Notes: generated from the letters alone by a model not told the origin. 14,160 nucleotides of DNA from Clostridia bacterium (GCA_017504335.1 JAFVRI010000054.1:1-14160); one strand, 5' to 3'; positions 6,726 to 14,096 are shown, counted from the first letter of the stretch. A program made the numbers and translations.

Positions 6726-7904
6726 ATGAGCGAATTGAAATTTCCCCGCCCCGAGGGCGTGGTATCCGACACTCCCGTATCCCGTACCACCGGTGTTCTG
6801 CGTGTTCCCGGTGCCGACAGAAATACGACCTCTTACTATCGCGCACTGCTCGAAAAGAATGGCTTTTGCTGCATGATGGAGCGCGAGCTTCCCTCCGGTG
6901 AATTTTTTGTGTACGGAAACGGAGAGGTAAAGCTGAGCTTTGCGTTTTTGCTCCAGCGGGCGGAGATGCGCGTGTTCTATGAAGCGATGCCTGCCGTAAC
7001 CGACTTCTCCAAGAGCGGAAAGAAGATTTACGACAACGTGACGCTGACGCAGTTCTCGACCAACACGGCCCGTTCGATCGTGGACACCACCTCTTGCGGG
7101 ATGGGCTACATTGTCCGTCTGAGAGACGGTCGTCTGATCGTCGTGGACGGCGGCTTTAAGGAGGGACAGTACGGAGACGATTATCCCGAGTTCGTACAGC
7201 TGCTCTGGGATCTGTCGGGTGGCAAAAAGCCCCGTGTCGCCGCATGGATTCTGACACACGTGCACAGTGATCACTTTGGTCTGATGGCAAAGCTCAAGCC
7301 CGAGGACGCGAATATCAAGGCATACTTTTCCACCATTCCCGTGGACGGATGGGGAAGCGACTACGTTGCCGCCAATCTGCCTCATTACGCGGAGAAAAAT
7401 GTTACGCTTCACGCGGGAGACCATTACGTGTTCGATAAGGATGTTTCCCTGGATGTCTTCTATACCCTGGAGGAGACTGCCATGTACGAGCCCGATAATC
7501 TGAAAAGCTGCAACGATCAGTCCCTGATCTTCACGATCAACATCGGCGAGCAGAAGGTCATGTTCGTAGGTGACGCAGGACACCATGCCGAGAGATTGGC
7601 AATGGAGATCGCCGGCGGATTGGTCAAGAGTGACGTCTGCCAGGTCGGTCATCACGGACGGATCAGCCAGAAGGACAACTGGTTCTACTCCTTCGTAGCG
7701 CCCAAGGTTGCCCTGTGGCCCTCTTGCTACGCACAGCTCGATCTGGACATCGTGACCAGAGGCTCCGGCTCGTGGCTCAGAGGAAAGATCTCGACCGTGG
7801 TCGACCATTACGTTGCCTACGACGGAACCGAGACTCTGACCTTCCCCTACGAGGTAAAGGGAAAGCCCTTTCGCTCTCCGATCGCGGACAAGCTAAAAAA
7901 ATAA
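6726..7904 (+). CDS. Metallo-beta-lactamase-fold hydrolase (second of tandem pair)
   Basis: This 392-residue protein is about 60% identical by eye to the product of 5470-6666, including the N-terminal region (LKFPRPEG, VSRTTGVLRVPGA, FVYGNGEV). Its metal motifs are THVHSDH at 177-183 (His178, His180, Asp182, His183), GDA at 282-284 and GHHG at 308-311. The C-terminal parts share a strongly conserved block, ISTVVDHYVA.DGTETLTFPYE. The most divergent segment is around residues 203-222, between the first metal motif and the conserved GDHYVFD, which may shape the substrate pocket. GAGGA lies 8 nt before the ATG. The 60-nt gap to the upstream gene has no promoter or terminator that I can see, so the pair is co-transcribed, and a strong terminator follows 12 nt after the stop. 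Its substrate is unknown. Confidence 0.85.
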   Translation: MSELKFPRPEGVVSDTPVSRTTGVLRVPGADRNTTSYYRALLEKNGFCCMMERELPSGEFFVYGNGEVKLSFAFLLQRAEMRVFYEAMPAVTDFSKSGKKIYDNVTLTQFSTNTARSIVDTTSCGMGYIVRLRDGRLIVVDGGFKEGQYGDDYPEFVQLLWDLSGGKKPRVAAWILTHVHSDHFGLMAKLKPEDANIKAYFSTIPVDGWGSDYVAANLPHYAEKNVTLHAGDHYVFDKDVSLDVFYTLEETAMYEPDNLKSCNDQSLIFTINIGEQKVMFVGDAGHHAERLAMEIAGGLVKSDVCQVGHHGRISQKDNWFYSFVAPKVALWPSCYAQLDLDIVTRGSGSWLRGKISTVVDHYVAYDGTETLTFPYEVKGKPFRSPIADKLKK

Positions 7905-7916
7905 GAACCCGAACAT

Positions 7917-7952
7917 AAAAGAGGAATACCTCGCGAAAGGTGTTCCTCTTTT
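7917..7952 (+). terminator. Intrinsic terminator of the MBL-fold operon
   Basis: A 15-bp stem (arms 7917-7931 and 7938-7952, one G-U pair) closes a 6-nt CGCGAA loop. The right arm ends in CTCTTTT and the left begins with AAAAGAGG. It lies 12 nt after the stop codon of the second MBL gene. Confidence 0.85.
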
Positions 7953-8056
7953 GTTGATCCAACATTGCTCATACTCCCTTTTCCTCTATTGCACCGCACA
8001 ATGACTAAAAAGTACACCTCTGTGAACCAAAAATAGGTTGCAATTTTTGGATCAAC
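7953..8056. repeat. 104-bp segment bounded by a perfect 10-bp inverted repeat
   Basis: GTTGATCCAA at 7953-7962 is repeated in inverted orientation as TTGGATCAAC at 8047-8056. The right copy falls between the -35 and -10 boxes of the next promoter. The arms may be a pair of operators for one regulator or the ends of a small mobile remnant. Nothing coding is visible between them. Confidence 0.45.
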
Positions 8057-8066
8057 CATTTATAAT
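8038..8066 (+). promoter_or_regulatory. Promoter of the GH89-like gene
   Basis: TTGCAA (8038-8043) and TATAAT (8061-8066) are separated by 17 nt. The -10 is perfect and the -35 matches the consensus at four of six positions. The spacer contains an inverted-repeat arm (8047-8056), so this promoter may be repressed. Confidence 0.7.
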
Positions 8067-8093
8067 AAAAGCAAAGAGAAAGGAGGGTGCCCT

Positions 8094-10388
8094 ATGTCTG
8101 TTTTAATCTTAAAGCCGGAAGGATGCCACAGCGCCTACGCAAAGGCGGCAGAAATCACTCGTGAAATGTATCGCAAGGTTACGGGAACAGAGCCGAGCAT
8201 TGCCGAATCCGATGATCTTTGCTCCGATCTGATCGTGATCGGCTCGGACAACGTCAACGACTTCGCTATGAACGAGATCCTTTGCGGCAATATTCAAAGC
8301 TTTGATATCCGATATGGAACCGATGATTACTGCTTACATTCCTATAAGAAGGGCGATCGCAGGATTCTTGTTTTGGCGGGCGGTCGAGGACGCTCGACAG
8401 TATATGCCGTTTATGACCTTTTCGAACGGTTTGGCGACTGCCATTATTTTTGGGACGGTGATGTCATTCCCCACAAGGACTTGCTCTCGTTTGACGACTT
8501 TCATATTGTGGAATCTCCGCGCTTTGACTACCGCGGATTACGCTATTTTGCGCACAGAGGCTTGAAGCGCTTTCAAGCCGAGCATTGGTCCTTTGACGAT
8601 TGGCAAGCAGAGCTTGATTGGATGATGAAAAAGCGTTTGAACTTTTTCATGCTGCGCATTGGCATGGATGACGTATGGCAAAGAGCCTTCCCCGACATCG
8701 TCAAATATCCCGATACGTATAACATCATTGAAAACGAAGAGGGGTATAACAACCGCAGCGATTTCTGGACGCTGCGTTACCGCGGTGAGCTGCGTGAGCG
8801 GATCCTGTCCTACGCGCGGGAGCTGGATCTGATCTACCCCACCGATTGCGGCACGATGACCCATTGGTACTCCCGCACTCCCGTTTCCTTTTTGGAAAAC
8901 AGAAAGCCGGATTTTTTGGTGCAGGCAAACCGCCAGTACGTGGAATCTGACACAGGCAAGGTTTTTGACTTCAGAAAAAAGGAAAACATGCAGCATTACA
9001 TGCAGCTGACTCGGACCATGGTAAACGAATACGAGAAGCGCAACGATTACTTTCACACCATTGGTCTGGGCGAACGCATGATCTATGACGATCCGCAAAA
9101 GAACCTTGCCCTGAAGCTGATCGCTTACCGAAGGATCACCGAGGCACTGCGAAACGATTATCCCAACTCCACGTTGTTTTTGGCAACCTGGGATTTCATC
9201 GGCTGGTGGAGCCCTGACGACGTAAAAAAGCTCGTCGCCGAATTAGATCCCTCAAGAACGGTCGTGCTTGATTACACGTCCGAGGTGGATGACCCCGATA
9301 CCTGTTTTTTGAATTGGGGCGTGGTACACCGCTTCCCGTGGGTATTCGGTCTCTTTCACGCATATGAGTCCGAAAGCGAGCTGCGCGGTCCTTACCGTAA
9401 GACAGCAGAGCGTTTGTCCGTCGCCGCCGAGGATCCGTACTGTAAGGGTATGATCCTGTGGCCGGAGCTGTCGCACAGTGATCCCATCGTTTTGGAATAT
9501 CTTTCAGAAAACGCTTGGTCCCCGTTAAAAAATACAATTGAAGAGACCGTCGAGGAGTTTTGCAAGAAGCGCTACGGTGTATATGCCGACGAAATGAACA
9601 GCTGTTGGCAGGACTTCTTGCCCTTTATGATGCAGGGGTCTTGGGGCGGTTACAGCAAGCGAGCCGAGGATGACGAGCACGGCATTGAATATTACAACAA
9701 ATGGCTGTCTCACAGCGACTTCTGGGCAACCCCTCTGCGCGCATTGAGGTATCAAAACGATTTGAGATTCCAAAAGCAGGTAAACTTGAAGGTCACTGCG
9801 GCAAAGCAAGAGCTTGACAAGGTGATCGGCGTGATCGAACGGCTGGCAGAGCTTCCCGCCGTTTGGGAGCATGCCTTTATGCGCCGCGATGCCATCGACA
9901 TCATCAGAACGGCGGCAGGAAGAATCCTGAATTTCCTGATCGGAACGGCGACCTACGAAAAGGATCACGATCTCATCAAGCAAAAGCGCGCGCTTTACCT
10001 TGAACTGTATCGTGGGTTGGAAGAGCTACTTGGAACAAGCAAGGATTTTTCCATGTATCACACATTGCTCGCAGTGAAAGAAACAGCGCCCACCAACCCC
10101 AATTTTGAAGCAACGCTTAAGGAAAACATCAGCTGCAATTACTGTAGGCAATATGCGTACGAGCTCATGCGGCTGCTTCTGAGACCCGAAGCAGAGCTGG
10201 TGTTTGATTGGATGTTAACCAAAAAAGAACAGAGCGACAACGATTACGTGCAGGAACAGGCCAAGGAGATATTCAATCATTATTTGGCAACCCCGCTCGC
10301 CGACGTTCAGCCCACCTCCGATACCGACCCATGCAAGGCGGCGCTGATCATTGCGAAATGTCTGAAAGAAGCAAAGGCGCTGCTCTAA
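8094..10388 (+). CDS. GH89-like glycosidase (alpha-N-acetylglucosaminidase relative)
   Basis: This 764-residue protein has a small N-terminal domain at about 1-140 (AGGRGRSTVYAVYDLFERFG near 95-114) of the type found before several glycosidase barrels. The barrel begins at FDYRGLRYFAHRG near 144-156 and carries DDWQAELDWMMKKRLNFFML at 168-187, resembling the WE.EIDWMALNGIN.. block of NAGLU-type enzymes. GLGER (Glu327) fits the acid/base position. ILWPELSHSDPIVLEYLSE near 454-472 fits the nucleophile block, with Glu458. The two glutamates are 131 residues apart, about the spacing I recall for human NAGLU (316 and 446). PWVFGLFHAY near 415-424 resembles the conserved W..L.NFGG segment but differs at the end. 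GH89 enzymes remove terminal alpha-GlcNAc from heparan sulfate or gastric-type mucin. The match is distant, so the substrate may differ. No signal peptide is visible. AGGAGGG precedes the ATG, and the gene has its own promoter. Confidence 0.65.
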   Translation: MSVLILKPEGCHSAYAKAAEITREMYRKVTGTEPSIAESDDLCSDLIVIGSDNVNDFAMNEILCGNIQSFDIRYGTDDYCLHSYKKGDRRILVLAGGRGRSTVYAVYDLFERFGDCHYFWDGDVIPHKDLLSFDDFHIVESPRFDYRGLRYFAHRGLKRFQAEHWSFDDWQAELDWMMKKRLNFFMLRIGMDDVWQRAFPDIVKYPDTYNIIENEEGYNNRSDFWTLRYRGELRERILSYARELDLIYPTDCGTMTHWYSRTPVSFLENRKPDFLVQANRQYVESDTGKVFDFRKKENMQHYMQLTRTMVNEYEKRNDYFHTIGLGERMIYDDPQKNLALKLIAYRRITEALRNDYPNSTLFLATWDFIGWWSPDDVKKLVAELDPSRTVVLDYTSEVDDPDTCFLNWGVVHRFPWVFGLFHAYESESELRGPYRKTAERLSVAAEDPYCKGMILWPELSHSDPIVLEYLSENAWSPLKNTIEETVEEFCKKRYGVYADEMNSCWQDFLPFMMQGSWGGYSKRAEDDEHGIEYYNKWLSHSDFWATPLRALRYQNDLRFQKQVNLKVTAAKQELDKVIGVIERLAELPAVWEHAFMRRDAIDIIRTAAGRILNFLIGTATYEKDHDLIKQKRALYLELYRGLEELLGTSKDFSMYHTLLAVKETAPTNPNFEATLKENISCNYCRQYAYELMRLLLRPEAELVFDWMLTKKEQSDNDYVQEQAKEIFNHYLATPLADVQPTSDTDPCKAALIIAKCLKEAKALL

Positions 10389-10496
10389 AAGCCGAGCTTG
10401 ATTTTTAAAGCCCCAATAATTGTCTTCAGAGGCGCAACACTTCCGCCAATCGTTCCCTTTTCGTATTCGAGAAAGCCGAATTTTGTCACTTTCATC

Positions 10497-10866
10497 TTAG
10501 GATTTTCTATTGTTAAAGTCCGCCGCATTAGGATCCCCTTTTTTCACAGCTCTGTAATAATGGGAGAGAAGCTCATCAGTATAACCATATCGTTCTACAC
10601 GGTGGGATGCCGGAGCTCCGTAGCAACCGTCTATCCACCATGCTTTGACCTTATCCCCGTAGCGTACCGCATATTCCTCCGGTACGGCAGCCCATTTCTT
10701 TACGAATTCTTCGGAAATATTCTCTCTGGGAGCGACAAATCCGAATCTGTTTCCTACGACCTCGTTCTTCCATGGGACAGATCGTTACGGTGGACGTCTC
10801 ACCCGCGGGAACGGTGCGAGGGGTGACACGATATTTGGAAAAAGAAATTTTCTTGTTACGGTCCAT
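10497..10866 (-). pseudogene. Frameshifted remnant of a GH29-like (alpha-L-fucosidase-like) gene
   Basis: A good ribosome binding site (AAAGGAG, 7 nt before ATG 10864-10866) opens a frame of about 33 residues (KYRVTPRTVPAGETSTVTI near 11-29), which looks like the start of a beta-sandwich domain. After the residues ME, at about 10767, the sensible reading moves to another frame. That frame (10497-10766) gives 89 residues with EEYAVRYGDKVKAWWIDGCY at 30-49 and AVKKGDPNAADFNN near 73-86. These resemble the barrel segment RYG.KV.GWWxDGCY ... A.KAGNP.A..FN of GH29-related proteins. A stop then follows. A third frame (stop at 10385-10387, overlapping the end of the GH89-like gene) has another 36 codons that may be further debris. 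A whole barrel front half is missing, so this is an internally deleted, frameshifted remnant. A promoter-like -10 survives at 10900-10905. Confidence 0.6.
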
Positions 10867-10899
10867 GGGTTGTCTCCTTTCAAGAACGCTTACGACTTG

Positions 10900-10905
10900 A
10901 TTATA
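10900..10905 (-). promoter_or_regulatory. -10 box upstream of the GH29-like remnant
   Basis: TATAAT on the minus strand, preceded by TGC, lies 34 nt upstream of the remnant's ATG. The -35 region is weak (TTGCGT at 16-nt spacing). It suggests that the remnant was, or still is, transcribed divergently from the GH39-like gene. Confidence 0.45.
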
Positions 10906-10951
10906 GCATACTTTTTTGATGACGCAAGATGAGTCTCATTTTTTAAAATCG

Positions 10952-10968
10952 GAAATTTCAAAAATTTC
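10952..10968. promoter_or_regulatory. Palindrome just upstream of the GH39 promoter
   Basis: GAAATTT and AAATTTC are perfect 7-bp inverted arms with a 3-nt centre, ending 6 nt before the -35 box of the rightward promoter. The position suits an activator site, but the sequence is AT-rich, so chance is a real alternative. Confidence 0.3.
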
Positions 10969-10974
10969 TCTTCA

Positions 10975-11003
10975 TTGACTTTTCTTTTTTTCTGTGCTAT
11001 AAT
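10975..11003 (+). promoter_or_regulatory. Sigma-A type promoter of the GH39-like gene
   Basis: TTGACT (10975-10980) and TATAAT (10998-11003) are separated by 17 nt, with a TG one base before the -10. The start codon at 11034 follows 30 nt after the -10 box, leaving a short leader that is mostly ribosome binding site. Confidence 0.85.
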
Positions 11004-11033
11004 AAAGCCATTGTAAGGAAAGGAGAAAACCAC

Positions 11034-12335
11034 ATGTCCACCATTCAAATCCACCTCGATCGATCCGTCAAACCGATCAAAGCCATGCATGCGGGCGGTC
11101 AGCCGCCTTTGCTCGGAGCAAAAACCACGCATTTTCACTATATGACCGAAGCGGGCATTCCCTTTTCCCGTCTTCACGACGTAGGCGGTGCCTACGGCGC
11201 GGGACGATTTGTGGATATTCCCAACGTATTTCGCCATTTTGATGCGGACGAGAACGATCCCGCATCCTATGATTTCACCTTTACCGATCACCTGATCACC
11301 GCGCTGGTGGAGGCAGGGGTGGAGCCCTACTACCGACTGGGCATCACCATTGAGAACTATGCCTACATCAAGTCCTACTTCACCGATCCGCCCAAGGATT
11401 TCGCCAAGTGGGCACGGATCTGCGAGCACGTGATCGCCCACTATACCGAAGGATGGGCAAACGGCTTCCGCTACAAGATCCGCTATTGGGAGATCTGGAA
11501 CGAGCCCGACAACTACCGCCCCGAAAGCGTACCCGTTTCCGAGATGTGGAGCGGAACCAAGGAGCAGTTTTATGAGCTCTACACCGTGACAGCAAAGCAC
11601 TTGAAGGCAAGATTTCCCCATCTGAAGATCGGCGGCTACGGCTCCTGCGGATTCTGGGAGCTGACCGAATCCCCCGAGCGGAGAGCAAAGCACCCCTCCT
11701 ACAAATATTTCATGGACTTTTTCTACGGCTTCTTTGATTACATCAAAACGCACGGTGCCCCCATCGACTTTTTCTCCTGGCACAGCTATTCCAACACCAA
11801 AAACACGCTCATTCAAGCAGATTTCTTAGAGAAGGAGCTGGCGCGTCTCGGCTATGCGGGACTTGAAAACCACCTGAACGAATGGAACCCCTACGCCCCG
11901 GAATTCGGAACGGCACACCACAGTGCCGAGGTGGCTGCCATGATGATCGGCATGCAGGACAAATGCCCTTCCATTCTTTGCATTTACGATATGAAATTTG
12001 GCGGTGCTTCCATCTATGCCCCCCTCTTTGATTTCCGAACCCAAAAGCCCCTCTGCTCCTACTATTCCATGGTAGCGTTCAACCACCTCTATCGGCTGGG
12101 AACCCAAGTGGAGCTGAAATGTGACACCGAAGGACTTTACGCCCTTGCCGCTACCAACGGTAAAAAGCATGCCCTGCTGATCTCCAACCTGACGGGAAGC
12201 AAGCAACCGCTTGCCCTTGAGGGCGTGGATCTGTCCGATGCTCGCTTCTACGTGATCGACGAAGGCCACCTGCTCTCCTGGGCACCCAACGCAAACGAGA
12301 TCGAAAACAACGCGGTTATTCTCATTGAATTCTAA
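11034..12335 (+). CDS. GH39-like glycoside hydrolase (beta-xylosidase / alpha-L-iduronidase family)
   Basis: This 433-residue protein has a clan GH-A TIM barrel over about 1-350 and a short beta-rich tail (about 355-433). The acid/base glutamate lies in YWEIWNEPDN (Glu157) and the nucleophile candidate in ENHLNEWNPY (Glu283), at the ends of the expected strands 4 and 7. FSRLHDVGG near 44-52 and IDFFSWHSYS near 244-253 are also typical of GH39. Characterised members hydrolyse beta-xylosides or alpha-L-iduronides with retention; which applies here cannot be read from sequence. No signal peptide is visible, so the enzyme probably acts on imported oligosaccharides. AAAGGAG lies 8 nt before the ATG. 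The gene stands alone behind its own promoter and ends 18 nt before a bidirectional terminator shared with the convergent GH110-like gene. It is somewhat shorter than typical GH39 xylosidases, which are about 500 residues. Confidence 0.78.
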   Translation: MSTIQIHLDRSVKPIKAMHAGGQPPLLGAKTTHFHYMTEAGIPFSRLHDVGGAYGAGRFVDIPNVFRHFDADENDPASYDFTFTDHLITALVEAGVEPYYRLGITIENYAYIKSYFTDPPKDFAKWARICEHVIAHYTEGWANGFRYKIRYWEIWNEPDNYRPESVPVSEMWSGTKEQFYELYTVTAKHLKARFPHLKIGGYGSCGFWELTESPERRAKHPSYKYFMDFFYGFFDYIKTHGAPIDFFSWHSYSNTKNTLIQADFLEKELARLGYAGLENHLNEWNPYAPEFGTAHHSAEVAAMMIGMQDKCPSILCIYDMKFGGASIYAPLFDFRTQKPLCSYYSMVAFNHLYRLGTQVELKCDTEGLYALAATNGKKHALLISNLTGSKQPLALEGVDLSDARFYVIDEGHLLSWAPNANEIENNAVILIEF

Positions 12336-12353
12336 GTAAAAGCATAAGCCAAA

Positions 12354-12397
12354 ACGGACACGTCATTTGGAATTTCCAAGTGACGTGCCCGTCTTTT
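12354..12397. terminator. Bidirectional terminator between convergent GH39- and GH110-like genes
   Basis: Arms at 12354-12370 and 12376-12392 form a 17-bp stem with one G-U pair and one mismatch around a 5-nt loop. CTTTTT follows on the plus strand, and TTTT follows the hairpin on the minus strand. It can end transcription from both sides and touches the stop codon of the GH110-like gene. Confidence 0.85.
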
Positions 12398-14007
12398 TAC
12401 CTCTCGATGATCTCCGCGCAACCCTGAAATTTGTTTTCAAAGGCCAATCCCGCGGAATGGGTGTTCCCTTCAAACAACACGTCCCTGCAATGAGAAAGAT
12501 TCAATGCGTTCGTTGCGTCAAAGGTGTTATGAAGGATTTTAATGCCGGAGTGGTAGTAGGGGGATTCATCGCAAATCTCAAACGACGGCATAGCGATAAT
12601 CATGCCTTTTTTTCCGATAAAGCGGCAGTTTTTGATGGTCAGATCGTTGATCTGACTTCCCTCATACCAATAATTTTTATCTCCCGACAGAAGGATCTTC
12701 AAGGAGCATTCGCTGTCCTCGATCAAAACCCTGCCGCGGGTTTGCAGACGCAGATGGGTTGCCGCCTTGCCGAAGCGGCAATTTTTAATATGCAGCTCCG
12801 CTTGCGCCGAACGGTTTTCGATCGTGTCTCCCTCACAAAGGGCAGAGAGATTACCAACGCAGGTAAGATCGGCAGCAAAGTCCCCCGTTACTTTTACGTT
12901 TTCAACGGTTAGGGTTTGCTTCAAAACCGTGGTATTTCCTCTGTAAATTGCCAAAGCATCTCCCTTGTCAAACATCTTATAGTGTGCGTTTACCCCGGGA
13001 TTTGCCTGAATATCCGTGTTGAGTCTTGCGTGAATGACGTTGCCTGAAATCGACTTGACCGTATAATAATTTCCGTGAATATTGAGGGCATCGTCCTTCA
13101 TTCCTTCAAATACGCTGTCAAGGATCTCGACCTTGCCGAAGCAGGAGATCAGATGCACCGCATCCGCGGCATTGGTGGCAATGCCATGAGATCGGTCATC
13201 CGAGAAATACTTCACTCCGTCCAAGGTAATATTTTTCGAATACATCCCGAGAACGCCCATGCCCGCACCGTTCAGGATACGGACGTTTTCGAGGACCGTA
13301 TTCTCAGAACAAATGATAAAGCAGGAGCTGACGTCACGGGAGCTATGGGAGATGGCTGCGGTGACGTGGGACATCATCCCCTTGGGAAGATCGCCCCGCA
13401 ATACGATATACTCCCCTCTTTGCTCGGCAACCAGATCGTAGTAGTGATGGGGGTAGCTCTCGTGGGAAAGATACGGAAGATCCGTACCGATTCTGACCAG
13501 ATGCATTTTCTTGATTTCTTTCGTATCCGTGTCATACACGTTCAAAAATTGCGGTTCTTTAAAGCCATCGGGGTATTCCTTCTCCCCCGAAATGGGGATC
13601 AAGCAACCGTTTTCGACACGCATAGGAAAATGCTTTCTTTGCTTTTCGGTCTGCCGACAGACAATCTCACTGTCCGTAACCTCTACAATATCCATCTCGT
13701 TGATCAGAGAACGCTCGTATTCAATCACGACGTTTTTAATGGTCACGTTTTGGCAACCGTCAAGAACAAATGGCTGGATCGTGTCGTCGCGTAGAAAAAG
13801 TGTTGCTCCGCCGAAATCAAGCGTGACGTTGGATAAATCCTTGAGATAGATCGCGGTATCCAACCACGTTTTTTCGGACATATAGATCGCGCGATATATC
13901 TTTTCTTTCAAACGTACGGTATCGGAAAGAGTGACGCTCAACCTGTCACTTTTCAATCGGTATTCGGTATTGCTTTCGAATTTTGTCGAACAGTCAAACG
14001 CTTTCAT
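12397..14007 (-). CDS. GH110-like right-handed beta-helix glycosidase (alpha-galactosidase relative)
   Basis: This 536-residue protein is a right-handed parallel beta-helix, with repeated short strands such as SNVTLDFGG, QNVTIKNVVIE, KNITLDGVKYF, GKVEILDSVFEGM and ELHIKNCRFG. The segment NAADAVHLISC near 279-289, then MKDDALNIHG at 303-312, is characteristic of GH110, whose members remove alpha-1,3-linked galactose (for example the blood-group B antigen) with inversion. The spacing between Asp282 and the pair Asp305-Asp306 is 23, which matches the catalytic aspartates I recall for a studied GH110 enzyme (321 and 344-345). Characterised GH110 enzymes are somewhat longer and often secreted; this one has no signal peptide. 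GGAGG lies shortly before the ATG, behind a near-perfect promoter. It faces the GH39-like gene across a shared terminator. The GH110 family call is fairly secure; the galactose specificity is inference. Confidence 0.72.
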   Translation of the reverse strand: MKAFDCSTKFESNTEYRLKSDRLSVTLSDTVRLKEKIYRAIYMSEKTWLDTAIYLKDLSNVTLDFGGATLFLRDDTIQPFVLDGCQNVTIKNVVIEYERSLINEMDIVEVTDSEIVCRQTEKQRKHFPMRVENGCLIPISGEKEYPDGFKEPQFLNVYDTDTKEIKKMHLVRIGTDLPYLSHESYPHHYYDLVAEQRGEYIVLRGDLPKGMMSHVTAAISHSSRDVSSCFIICSENTVLENVRILNGAGMGVLGMYSKNITLDGVKYFSDDRSHGIATNAADAVHLISCFGKVEILDSVFEGMKDDALNIHGNYYTVKSISGNVIHARLNTDIQANPGVNAHYKMFDKGDALAIYRGNTTVLKQTLTVENVKVTGDFAADLTCVGNLSALCEGDTIENRSAQAELHIKNCRFGKAATHLRLQTRGRVLIEDSECSLKILLSGDKNYWYEGSQINDLTIKNCRFIGKKGMIIAMPSFEICDESPYYHSGIKILHNTFDATNALNLSHCRDVLFEGNTHSAGLAFENKFQGCAEIIER

Positions 14008-14035
14008 GTATTCCCTCCATAATTACGTTTTAAGA

Positions 14036-14064
14036 ATTATAGCATACACAAAATAGAATGTCAA
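14036..14064 (-). promoter_or_regulatory. Sigma-A type promoter of the GH110-like gene
   Basis: On the minus strand TTGACA (14059-14064) and TATAAT (14036-14041) are perfect with 17-nt spacing and a TG extension. An inverted repeat, ATAGAA (14053-14058) and TTCTAT (14070-14075), brackets the -35 box and could be an operator. Confidence 0.85.
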
Positions 14065-14096
14065 GATGTTTCTATATGGTTTTGAATATAAAAAAC

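Noticed and set aside
5437..7808. Two long minus-strand open frames (5437-6699 and 6678-7808) opposite the MBL-fold genes
   Set aside because: They resemble each other only because the real genes are paralogs; the HxHxDH, GDA and GHHG motifs are on the plus strand, behind a good promoter.
10385..10415. Possible terminator after the GH89-like gene
   Set aside because: Only a 4-bp AAGC/GCTT stem before a short T-run; too weak to call.
10385..10495. A 36-residue open frame on the minus strand downstream of the GH29-like remnant
   Set aside because: It has no ribosome binding site and its end overlaps the GH89-like gene; more likely debris of the remnant.
10398..10826. A 142-residue plus-strand open frame between the GH89- and GH39-like genes
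   Set aside because: The opposite strand carries recognisable GH29-like sequence, and this frame has no ribosome binding site or known motif.
10651..10866. A 71-residue small protein on the minus strand
   Set aside because: Only the first 33 or so residues look like protein; the rest is a shifted frame of the GH29-like sequence, rich in Arg and ending by chance.
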